This document shows positions 22,767 through 33,111 of a stretch of DNA of 64,000 nt, one piece after another (the first letter of the stretch is position 1; the number at the start of each line of letters is the position of its first letter). The stretch spans positions 10,798,001 to 10,862,000 of the forward strand of contig NC_065570.1 of assembly GCF_937616625.2 (NCBI RefSeq), written 5' to 3'. This stretch comes from Mercurialis annua. Taxonomy: Eukaryota > Streptophyta > Magnoliopsida > Malpighiales > Euphorbiaceae. A model generated the notes under the pieces. The model searched no databases and was not told the DNA's origin. It saw only the letters and a list, made by a program, of their open reading frames with translations. Both the position numbers and the translations under genes were made by a program.

Positions 22767-22945
22767 CCTGAGCAAGGGGCGGGGCGGCAGCGATGAGTGG
22801 CGGAAGGAAGGGGCGGGAAGGCAGCGACCGGTGGCGGCAGAGAGGGCAGGGCGGTGGCGATGGGTCGCGGCAGCGAGGGCGGGGCCGGGATGGCGATAGG
22901 CGGCAGCCTTCACTCTCACTCTCTCTCTCTAAAATTAGGATCAAG
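22767..22945 (-). other. GC-rich block, possible noncoding first exon
   Basis: This is a sharply GC-rich patch in AT-rich DNA, preceded on the minus strand by a CT/GA-rich leader and ending in CTCAG followed by a donor-like GTTTTC. Open frames here translate to Pro/Ala/Arg-rich low-complexity peptide with no domain. A 5' UTR exon of TFIIE beta is the simplest idea, but transcripts are needed. Confidence 0.3.
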
Positions 22946-23145
22946 GAGAAGATGTGAAAAGGAAGAAGAAGGTAGAGGCAAAAAAGATCATGAGAATTTA
23001 AAAAAAAAATAAAGGATATAACTTAAAGAAAACTAAAGTACATAAACATCCTTAAGGTGAACAAAAATTACATAAATTCCATGAAACTACAGAAAGTGGA
23101 ACAACTGTATAATATTCAATTCGCTAAATAAATCCATTTTTTAAA

Positions 23146-24024
23146 GGCTAATCACCTGTAAAACTACCGACCTTTTAATTTTTTTTTGCAATAACACCCC
23201 CACCTTGTAAAAACTTCAATAGCACTTTATTTCGCATTTTTACGTTTCAATAGCACCATAAAGTATTAAATTGAACTATTTCAGTTGGATAAAATTCAAA
23301 ACAAGTCCTTTACATTTACCACATATTCTAAATAATATTGAATGTTATAAATACTACAAAAAACTATCTTCTCCATATTTAAAGATGAATAATAATAAGA
23401 AAATTATTTAATTAAAATAATTGAATTTCGACCAATCGCCACCTCCTCGAATCCATTACCGACTTTTTCGGACCGCGATTCGCCATTTTGTTTTTTGAAG
23501 AACACTGTTCTTCCTCGTTCTTGAGGAAGAACAGAATTCTTCCTTGTTCTTGAGTTCTTCCTCAAGAACTCATCCTCCATGGGAGGATGGAGGACGAGGT
23601 GTTCTCGTCTTCCATGAGAGAACGAGCTCTGTTCGTTCTCCATGGGAGGACGAGCTCGTCATCCCATGGAGGATGATGGAGGAGAAGCGGCGGGTGGCGG
23701 GGTGAGGAAGATATCGAAAAAAAATGTAGGGTAGAAATTAATATTTTTTAATTTTTTATTTATAGTGGGAAGAGGACTTATTTGGATGTATTTTATGTTA
23801 AGGAATGTGTTTGTATTTGTTTAATTAGAAAAAGGTATAAAATGGTCATTTCATTTAGTTATTTTATAAAATTTAATCTTTATAATAATAAAATCATCTA
23901 TTTTCTTAAATTTAGGGTGTTATTGAAATGTAAAAATGTAAAATAGAGTGCTATTAAAGTTTTACAAGATGAGGGTGTTATTGAAAAAAAAATGAAAGGT
24001 CGGTAGTTTTACAGGTGATTAACC
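23146..24024. mobile_element. Large foldback Mutator-like element, 879 bp, 9 bp TSD
   Basis: The ends GGCTAATCACCTGTAAAACT and GGTTAATCACCTGTAAAACT are inverted repeats continuing through ACCGACCTTT. The flanks are TTTTTTAAA (23137-23145 and 24025-24033), although that sequence is low complexity. The middle (about 23470-23700) is GC-rich with nested palindromes built from GTTCTTCCTC and CCATGGGAGGA. No transposase is encoded. Confidence 0.78.
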
Positions 24025-24084
24025 TTTTTTAAAATTTAATTAACCATTTGTAAATGGAAGTTGTTAGCAAGTGACGCACTCGCT

Positions 24085-24120
24085 CGAGAAATTTTTAGGT
24101 GAACCTAGTTAACGACGTAG
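24085..24120. repeat. Solo terminal repeat fragment of foldback element
   Basis: CGAGAAATTTTTAGGTGAAC resembles the inverted right end of the foldback element at 28728-28956. Only one terminus is present here. Confidence 0.5.
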
Positions 24121-24699
24121 ACAGATTTACAATTTTCACATCTAAACATATAAAAATAATTTATACTTTAAATTTTTTGTTTAGTTAGATTTTTTTTAAA
24201 AGTTCTTTATTCAAATAGGTCATGTATTTATAAATTTTTAGTTTATTCGGTTTCTCTAAATTTACTGATGTGTCCTATTTCTCAAACATAGCAAATTAGA
24301 TAGACATTTAAGTTATGTTTCATGAAGAGTGTAATTTACACTTCTTTTCCGGCAAAAAAACTTTAAAATAAATTAAGTATGTGGACTCGAGAACGATAAT
24401 AGTCTATAAAAGAATCAGATAAATAAAATTTTGAACGTACAGAAGTCTAAAGATAGTTTTGGCCACACAAAAATACATAAAGCTCCTTAAAGTGAACAAA
24501 AATAACATAAATCCCAATAAAGTATAGAAAGTGTGAAAAGGGTATAAATATACTCTTTATTCACCAAATAAAAATCACATAAATCCCAATAAATAATTTT
24601 TTTTTTAATTTAACAATTATTTTACAGCCATGTTATTAATCTTTTGCATTTTGGTTTTATAATTTGTTTGTTGCATTATATGATCATTAATTTGGGCAG

Positions 24700-24791
24700 T
24701 GAGATTAAAGAGAAGCTTGAGAAAACCAAGGATGAAAAGAAAGCCAAGAAGGGCGAGTTAATTTCCAGGACTTAAAAGTCTCAAAGCAAAG
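24700..24791 (+). pseudogene. Isolated ribosomal protein L24-like exon fragment
   Basis: An acceptor (GGGCAG) leads into a frame encoding EIKEKLEKTKDEKKAKKGEL, which matches the C-terminal region of eukaryotic 60S protein L24 (EIKERIKKTKDEKKAKK in plant copies). A TAA at 24773-24775 interrupts it, the L24-like KSQSK follows, and a donor (G|GTGAGC) ends the block. No other L24 exon was found nearby, so this is a stray single exon that keeps both splice signals, not a processed pseudogene. Capture by a transposon or an old segmental duplication could explain it. Confidence 0.72.
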
Positions 24792-25589
24792 GTGAGCACC
24801 TGAACTTTTTAATTAAGACTCATTTCAGGGAGTTTATGAGTCGTTTCTTATAAGTTTTGGTCATATTATTTTTTCTCTAATAATTGTATTCCCTTTTGTA
24901 TTAGTCAGCTCTTAATTAAGCTTACATTTCCATGACTTTTGAATTTTGAGCACTTGACAAATATTGTATTTTAGTGGTGAGATGCTTCACTTGAGCAATA
25001 GCTTTCGCATGACTTATTTATTTATAGATTTTAAGAACATATATTCATTTTTTTTGGAAAGAAATGTAATAAGGCTTATGCATTGAGGAAACTTTTAATG
25101 CTTTTCAAGTTATCATGAAGTTTATATGTACTGATTATTTTCATATCTTTGCTTTTTGTAAAGCAACTGCATGAGATATTGAACCAGAATAACAGATATA
25201 GATATTGAAGTAAATAATAAAAACTAATTTTTTTCATTAACAATCCAGTTTACTCGCCCCTATTTTTACCCCTTTGAAGCTTTATGTTTAATGAATTAAA
25301 AAATAATAATTAATATTTAATATTAAAGTAGATTATGTTTATTGAATTTTAGCAAACTAACTCAAATATCAAACATAAAGAAAACTAATTAAAACCACAG
25401 TTACCTTTTCCCATTAGATATCAACTCAACTAATTTGATTTGTCTCCTATTAACTGAAGAGTAGCTCATGGAATGATTAACTATCTTTACATCAACGCAA
25501 AAAAAAAAAAGGAAAAAAAACTAAACTAATAGTAACTTACTTATAAACTAATAAATGAGAATGAGAAAACCCTAAATAAACGAAGAAAA
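24792..25589. other. Intergenic, AT-rich, no gene seen
   Basis: This 0.8 kb lies between the L24-like fragment and the stop of the first ZIP gene. Nothing beyond poly(A)-type runs and the presumed ZIP 3' UTR was recognised. Confidence 0.6.
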
Positions 25590-26998
25590 TTAAGCCCATT
25601 TGGCCAAGAGAGACATGCAACCAGCTCCAAGAAGAAGAGAAATATTAACACCAAGCTGAAGTTTAGAACTGGCTTGAACTTTAGGGTTCATGAAATCAGC
25701 AGCAAGAAGATCCACCAAAGCCATGTACACTAAAATCCCAGCTGCTGCTGAATTAAACACTCCTTCAACAATTAGTGCAGTTGGGCTACTCTCATTGTAA
25801 ACATTTGTTATCCCTATGCCTATTCCAATCCCAATTGGAGTTGTCAATGAGAAAAATAATACCATCAAAGCTGTCGCCCTTGCCTTAAACTTGGCCTGTC
25901 GAAACAAAGATAATGGTGCGTCAGCGTTTAGGCCGGAAAATCTTTGTTGAAATAAAATTAAAATTTAGTAATAAAAATAAAACGAATCAAAATTCGGTCA
26001 TCAAAATACAGTATTCATCAACAACCGGAATCTTTGACTAAAAGTGATTACCTGAGAAATGCAGCCACCAAGTCCCATGCCCTCAAAGAACTGATGGAAG
26101 GTTAATGCAGCAATCAATGGCCTTATTGTGTTTGGACTTTCAGATGCACCTAATGAAATTCCAATTATTACCGAGTGCACTACAATCCCCAGCTCCAAAA
26201 CCTGTAATTACAGTCGAACACAAATCAAATTAAATTAAATCTGATTCAATATCATATAGTAAAATATTAATTGACGTCAAAACTTGTAATGAAACTTTCT
26301 GATTAAATGTTTAAGGATGTTATCTGACCTTTTTATTCGTTAAATTACCTTATAAATATCGTAAATATGCATAAAAAGTTAGCAAGAAAAGAAAAGAAAC
26401 GCATTCAAACCTGAGAAATAACTCGATGTCGAAGTAAGTCAGATGTACTAGCATTGTCCGCCAAAACTGCAGGATGAGCATGTCCATGAGTTGCATGAGT
26501 ATGAACACCAACGTCTTCACAAACTTTTTCTTCATCTCCAGTAGTAGGGGCTGCAGATAATTTCTTTTTGCTAAAATACGACGTAGCACAAGTATCGACC
26601 ATCAAAGTTCCGATAGCAGACACCATCGCGATAAACCCCGAAAATGGAAACTTCCCCCAAGGATTTTCACCAAGACAGGGGGACGTCAAGTTCTCAAATG
26701 CGTCTGGAAGTATATGGACAAACCCCGTTGCTAAAATGACACCAGCCGCATATGACTTGATTATAAAGAAAATATTATTTTCGGGCTTTAGAGCCGGAAT
26801 AATTTTACCTAGCATCGGGAGACAAACACCAATTGCACCCGCGATCAGAATTGTAGCTGTAGCAACAAGTTTGTATTTGAGAGCTGTGGATTTATCTCGG
26901 TCTTGTAAATCATCAGAATCGCAAGTGCATTCGCCAAGAACGAGATTAGGTAGTATAATTAGAAGAAAACAGAAGAAAATGAATAGAAATTTGTTCAT
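25590..26998 (-). CDS. ZIP family (IRT-type) metal transporter, copy 1, 347 aa
   Basis: Inferred exons on the minus strand are 26998-26411, 26201-26052 and 25895-25590, all phase 0 with GT-AG introns; the product is 196+50+101 = 347 residues, normal for plant IRT/ZIP proteins. An N-terminal signal peptide ([20 protein letters not shown]) precedes ECTCDSDD. Eight predicted helices follow. The cytosolic loop between helices 3 and 4 is His-rich ([10 protein letters not shown]). Helix 4 has the ZIP signature [12 protein letters not shown] and helix 5 [10 protein letters not shown], which supply metal-coordinating His and Glu. Helix 6 contains [12 protein letters not shown] and the protein ends SLLAKWA. 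Family members import Fe2+, Zn2+ and other divalent ions across the plasma membrane, often in roots under iron deficiency; the exact substrate cannot be read from sequence. It is the most compact of the tandem set. Confidence 0.94.
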
Positions 26999-27410
26999 GA
27001 TTCCGATAAAAACACAGCAAACTGATAAAAAAAATAACGGCTAGAATAATACAAAGAGTGAGAAATTATATGAAAACCGTGGTGTGATATATATAGAGGA
27101 GAGAAATTAAGTAGTTTGATTTAAAAAGGCTGCATAAAGTTGTTCTAATCTTATAAGGAATTAGTTAGTGATGAGGAAATAATGAAGCCATATTTTTAAA
27201 ATCCGAACCAGAATAGAAAACTAACGGTATTTTTAATTAAATTGATAATTGACAACTAAATTTTATCTGATAAGATCAAGAAACTAATATATATTTGTAA
27301 TTGAAATTGGAAGTGTTGATAGAATGTCGTCACCAATATTCAAAAACTTGGGAAATTTAGAGATTCACGTGAAGAGAGCTTAAGATATAGTAGAATTAAG
27401 ATGTCCATAA
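26999..27410 (-). promoter_or_regulatory. ZIP copy 1 promoter with TATA box and G-box
   Basis: A TATA-like CTATATATAT on the minus strand (about 27084-27096) lies roughly 90 bp upstream of the ATG. Blocks near 27125-27200 and 27323-27405 are recognisably shared with the upstream regions of copies 2 and 3. A perfect CACGTG G-box (27366-27371) is present only here. G-boxes are bound by bHLH/bZIP factors; its use is an inference. Confidence 0.55.
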
Positions 27411-28120
27411 CATATTATGTGCAATAAATTAGTTTAGAAACATGCCTTATTCAACCCCACGATTTCAGGTATCTGTTTTGATTGTGTTAATCCCAATTTA
27501 TACTCTTGTACGTCAATTTTGCTACAAAATTCCTTAACTACGTTCTCTTACATATATGAAAAAAAAAAGCTCGAAAAAATTGAATTTAATCACCATTAAT
27601 TGTATTCACCACTGCACTTATGGCTATTGATTTTCTCGCGAAGGCTTGCCACATCCAAACAGCCATGTGCGAAATTAGGCATGAGTTAATTATGCAATTT
27701 TCATGACAGGAATTTAATCAAGGAGATAGCTAGATGTCTACATATGCATAGCAAGAGAAGCTGCAGTTAGTGTACTGAAGTAAGCACCTAGTTACCCAAA
27801 TGAATTGTTGATTTAGTAATAAATACTTTTATCAGCTCATATTTTCTGTCATTACGCTCTTGAATCTTCTTTATTAGGCATTTTCTTACTGCTCATGATC
27901 TCTTTATCATTAAGCAATTTTATCTTCTTTTTTGGGTATTCTATAGATTGGAAATTGATCCCATGCCTTGAATTTCCCAGCCTCTTGAATATGAGTGAAA
28001 ATTGATCTCATGTCATGAATTATTACAGTATTTCTCTTCATTATTATTGCACTTTTTCTTATTTCATGCTGCTTCATTAATATACTATAAATTAATCAAA
28101 TCATTACAGAGACTTGGAAT

Positions 28121-28631
28121 GGCCTAATTACTAATCACTCAAAAACCCCTCACCTTTAAACTTTTTTTCAATTCCACCCCGACGTTGAAAATTTGTCAAT
28201 TTTACCCACTTTTAAATTTTCCGTTTTCAATTGTACCCCAATATTTTAATTTTTGTTAATTTTTTTACTTAAATGATGAAATCATTCAATTAATTAAGTC
28301 TAAACATGAAATTAAATTCTTTTTTATTCAAAAAAGTACAAATAAGTCCTTTATTTTTAAAAACTAACTAAAAAACATAATCAAATTAACACTAATTTAA
28401 ATTCTTAATTAATTTAACTAAATTTAAATAAATTTTAAAAATATACAATCAATATATGCAAGACATGGAGAATGTTTTAAACAAATTTCCAAACGCAAAA
28501 GACGTTAATTTAATTTTTCAGGGTACAATTGAAACACAAAAATGCAAAATAGGGTAAAATTGACAAATTTTCAACGTCAGGATATGATTAAAAAGGGGCT
28601 AAAAGGTCGGGCATTTTTAAGACATTAGGCC
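28121..28631. mobile_element. Foldback MITE, 511 bp
   Basis: The ends GGCCTAATTACTAATCACTC and GGCCTAATGTCTTAAAAATG (right end, inverted) are terminal inverted repeats. Inner phrases such as TGTCAATTTTACCC recur inverted (GGGTAAAATTGACA). No convincing TSD is visible. Confidence 0.72.
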
Positions 28632-28727
28632 TTCTTGAATCACACGCGAACTTCACAGTTTATTTTAGTTTATTATTTATTGAATTTTTGTTCTTTTATC
28701 ATTAGGAAATGTGTTTTCTTCTCCTGC

Positions 28728-28956
28728 AGGTGAACCTAATCCACCACGTAAGAATATGAACCATCCATATAATACGTGACACGTGGCGTGATTATTTAAA
28801 GCAACTAATTAATGAAAAGCACATTAATTTTAAATAAAATTTATTAAATACTCATCAATAAATGTGCCTTTCATTAATAGGTTGCTTTAAATAATCACGC
28901 CATGTGTCGTATTATATGGATGGTTCGTAATTTTACGTGGTGGACTAGGTTCACCT
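28728..28956. mobile_element. Near-complete hairpin MITE, 229 bp
   Basis: Two arms of roughly 100 bp are inverted copies: AGGTGAACCTAATCCACCAC on the left and its complement on the right, continuing through CATCCATATAATACG and AATCACGCCA-type phrases. The transcript would fold into one long hairpin. TSD unresolved. Confidence 0.75.
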
Positions 28957-29224
28957 AAGAATTTCTCGGAATTTTGGCATTAATGGTTGGTAGGATGAAA
29001 AAATAAACATAACCTGACAATTCCGGTTAGGATCGAGTTTGAATTGATTTACATTGATATTGTTTTTATAGGTATTGCAATCAGTAGTATCTTATAATGA
29101 AGAAGTAGAAGAACATGTTTTGCTCGTTCGATATACACACTTTTTTTATTAGAGTCAAGAGTGGTATATAATTCAAGAAGTGATGAAATTAAATTCATAT
29201 TTAAGTATCTAAACTATCCGATTG

Positions 29225-29371
29225 TTTAGCTAAACGTGCTGTAACTGGTTCTGATGGCTTTGTTGATCATACGAGATGGAGAAATTATGTTCCTCTCGAA
29301 ATTTACCAAATTGTAATGGCTGATATTACAACTTATGATTAATGAAAAGTACTTTTTCCCTCAAAAAAAAT
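29225..29371 (+). mobile_element. Severely 5'-truncated LINE, 147 bp
   Basis: The plus strand reads an RNase H-type tail (LAKRAV...YVPLEIYQIVMADI) and ends in an A-rich tract. Flanks AACTATCCGATTG (29212-29224) and AACTACCCGAATG (29372-29384) match at 11 of 13 positions, a probable aged TSD. Confidence 0.6.
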
Positions 29372-29574
29372 AACTACCCGAATGTTTTATGCAAAAAATA
29401 ATAATGACTGTAATGTGTTCAGTATACTTAATTTCTAATAATTCATGATCTAGTCAAGAAAATAGCTCTGTAGCATATTGATAAGATTAGAACAATAAGT
29501 ATTATAATTTTCTTGTACTTGCAGTCGTAACTGATTGGTACGTATTTCATTGACAGAAATGTCGATAAAATAAA

Positions 29575-29779
29575 GGTCTAATGGTAAAAAAAAACAAACC
29601 TTTACGACTTGTTGCAATTATATCAAAACCTTTTAATTTTTACAATAATATCCAAATTGCATTTTTTTGTTGCAATAATATCCAAATTGTATTTTTTATG
29701 TGAATAATGAATTAATGTTGGATAAATAATGCAATAATATCCAAACGTAAAGGTTTGGGTTTTTTTTTGCCATTAAGCC
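29575..29779. mobile_element. Mutator-like MITE, 205 bp, exact 9 bp TSD
   Basis: The inverted ends GGTCTAATGGTAAAAAAAAA and GGCTTAATGGCAAAAAAAAA continue through AAACCTTTACG. They are flanked by TAAAATAAA at 29566-29574 and 29780-29788. Confidence 0.85.
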
Positions 29780-29975
29780 TAAAATAAAAAGAAAAACATT
29801 GGATAAATAATGAATTAATGTTGTTCTGAGACGGTCTCTTTGTTAATTTTATATTTTAGGCTTGGGATCGCAAAAAAAATATGAAAGATATTTGTTATAC
29901 CCCAGCAATTTGATGCCTGGAATGAGAAGTATAACTTTTCTTCAGATATTTAATCCTGTATATATTTTTATTATA

Positions 29976-30085
29976 TCTATATATTATATAATTGAGAGGA
30001 CCAACGGAGCCCTCTCATTCATTCTCACCAAATAGTGTATTCTCATTAGTTCCCACTTCTTTCAAAACACTTATTTTAATTTAAT
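29976..30085 (+). mobile_element. Helitron 5' end-like sequence (3' end not found)
   Basis: Starting at A|TC, the sequence TCTATATATTATATAATTGA and the next 90 bp match the 5' terminal region of the Helitron at 36865-39766, in opposite orientation. No CTAG end with hairpin was found downstream on this strand, so the element is truncated or its end has diverged. Confidence 0.6.
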
Positions 30086-33000
30086 TATTTTCTTATTTTA
30101 ATTTAATTATTTTAATCCTAATTTTTATATTAGATAAGTATTCAATAGTTTGTTGAGAATTTCAGGTTAAACACAATTTATTTACTCTTGATTTCAATTT
30201 TTATAAATTGGACCAATCTATTTCTAATTCACATCCGAGATTTTAATTTCGTTGTGTTTTTTGTGCACTCTTGTGTTTATTAGATGCAACACAGAAGTAC
30301 TTCATTGATCATGACCACAGAAGAAATTAGGTGTAAGTTTGATTGTTTGTGTTTATTTTTATTTATTTACGGGATTGTTGCTATACGCCGGACTTATGTT
30401 GACTACATTACCTTATGAACAAGTTGTCTGGAAATAAATCAGATTTAGTATGCCTGACAATTAAAAAGTGGTGTCAACTCTGCAAATTTAGTTTAATGTT
30501 TGAAAATGTTAGTTTCCATTGAAAGTCTTTTCTTGAGCTGGGTTCAAGCCAACAAGAAGTAGTTGTTACTCCTGTTCATAAGGTAATCTTATATTAAGAA
30601 CTTAATTAATTTTCTGCTTCTTTTTATGTTGATTGTATTTAGATTCACTATGCTTTTGTAAACTCTTATGTTTTTTAGTAAGTTTAAATAGTTAATCAGT
30701 GGCCTTTGCATCATAGTTTTTCAATTTGTTCTTTATTTAGCCTACCAATCTCCAAATTGTTTTGTTCGTTTGAAGAACTTTGGAAACCATGTCAATTTGC
30801 TATTGGATTCATCTTATTTATTAGTGCAGAGTGATGAGATTAAGATGAGTTCTGTTCATGTGTCTTGATCTTATATTTTATATATTTTAACTCTCCTTTT
30901 TTTTATTACTTAAACAATAGTTGATATTACATATGAAACTTTTTTATAACAATATCACTACCTTTTTGGCTTAATTTTTTTATTTATCACTCTGTCAATT
31001 CCAGTTTATTCTGTGTATAAGAACTGTAGTGTAGTGACAGGAATCTTCAAAGCATATAAGTATTATTGGAAATTAATAAAATTGATATTTTATGTAGAAT
31101 TAGAGTTTAATATGAATTAGAAGTCAAAATAAAATTCCAGCCTCAAACTATTGATCCAATTTAGTTGATTCTTCTTTTACGCATAATTATGATATGTTGA
31201 TAAGAATATAATAGATATTATCTCAATCAGAGTAATCTTCTAAATAATAGGAATACTAATCTTATACGAACTCAATTACATGTTCACTCATACTTACTAT
31301 TCTAAAACTAATTAAATATTTAATAAATTTTTTATATTTCAGCCTATATATATATCAGCAAATTCATTCATTAATAGAACAACCTACAATCTCGATAGTT
31401 CTTAATTCAGTCGGTAAAATTGCTTTTTTTTTTTTAATTTGAATTTGTTGAGTCTATTTAGATTTTATAATTATATTTTTATTTAGGTGAATATTAATTT
31501 TTTTTATTTTTGAATTTACAATAACTTTTGATATTGTGTAAAATTCCATATGTTCCTGAATTTACAAAAGTATATTGAACTACATGTGCATCAAAAGTAA
31601 TAAATTTATTTTGGATAGACAAAACAAAGGAAGCAAATGCTATATTTGATTCTAACAGAGATCATCTTTTTGTGTAAAGTTGCATTGAATTAAGATTATG
31701 GAAGATAAACTTTTTGCATGGACTTAGAAAACAATGTTATAGTTTTGAGAGACGTAACTTTGAAATTGATCGTGTATTAATATTATTTGCGTTCATATAT
31801 GTGAGAAATTTCAATTTTGCATGTCATTATTTGGTGGCATCTCTTTATTAGCTTTCGTCTATTTATTTTCTCTTTAGCTATTTTTTGCTTATCCAATGTC
31901 AAACATGGAATCATACACTTTCTTCAGGGATTTCAATAAAAATCGAGATAATTGGATAATAAGAGTCAGAATAACAAGAATATAGAAATCAAATTTTGAT
32001 AACACAACAAATTGAAATAATTGTATAAACATGATTCCAATAGACGAATAGGTATAATTTTATAACAACTAATACTTAGTGTTTTAAAATTATATAATTA
32101 TGTAGTGCTTCTTTGATCTAATAAGATAAAAATTCAGGCTACAATGATGCAAGCAACAGTTACAAAAAAAATGGTTTAAAAGTTCAACCATCAACTACAA
32201 GAAGGGAATGTCTATATCATTAAGAATTTTAGCGTCAAGACGGTTTCAAACGGTTATCGTGTTCTTTCAAGTGATCACCAAACACCAGTAAAAGAAATAA
32301 AATGCAAAAAATGTATCGTAGATATTTATTATTTTAAAACAATTCATTATTAGGATTGTTAGATAGATTTTTTTTTATTAGATCATAAATTATGAATTTT
32401 TTTTATTAATAATTATTTATATTTTTTTTAAATTTATTACTCTTAAATTATATATAAATTTGATTACTGTCACATATTGTTGCTTCACCACTTTTTTTTT
32501 TCAAAGGTAAAATCTATTAATGATGATTAAGAATTAAGATACAATCATATTACAAAAATTAAAACATGATTTTTCAAATTTAAGAATAAATACTGAAAAA
32601 CAACCAAAATAAAAGCAAAATAAAATAACTAAAAAGAAGAAAAATCAAGAACATGAATCTGACTAAAGGTGTTAATTTGACTCTCGACGATGGAAAAAGT
32701 TCTGTTGGTATGAGAATCTTGACTTACCATTATCTGATTTTACCGCTTGATCCGTTGAATCCTAATATTTCTAATCATCTTCAATTAAATTTTAAAAGAC
32801 AAAAATTTGGATATGAAGGCTGAACAATTACTAAAATTGATTTCAACGTGTGCGACTTTATTAGATCTCATTGACATAATAGAGATTAGAACTTGGAATA
32901 CTATAATGCAATATAGCCCGAAAAGAAATTATATCATTGAAAATATAGTTTACATTTCTTCTTTACAACAACTCAAAATGTACACACAAAATTAGAAAGC

Positions 33001-33111
33001 AAAAAATCAAACCTCCAAATATAATTAGAAGCCAAATCAAAGTAATTTAATTACGTAAGAACTGAAAAAAATATGAATCACACAAACTTAAAAAATAAAA
33101 AACGAAGAAAA
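30086..33111. other. Intergenic AT-rich 3 kb downstream of ZIP copy 2
   Basis: No gene was recognised. It may contain the body of the Helitron-like element whose 5' end lies at 29976. Short frames, such as 32807-32995, lack any domain. Confidence 0.55.

Larger units (their letters stand above)
27411..29570. other. Intergenic region upstream of ZIP copy 1
   Basis: No host gene is seen. It holds a foldback MITE (28121-28631), a near-perfect hairpin element (28728-28956) and a truncated LINE (29225-29371). The remainder is AT-rich and unassigned. Confidence 0.6.

Noticed and set aside
22720..22944. Open frames on the minus strand encoding Pro/Ala/Arg-rich peptides
   Set aside because: The composition simply reflects a GC-rich patch and there is no domain. 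A noncoding exon is more likely than a protein.
26568..27044. 158-codon plus-strand frame over ZIP copy 1 exon 1
   Set aside because: It mirrors the coding exon on the other strand and recurs in copies 2 and 3 only because the ZIP sequence is conserved.
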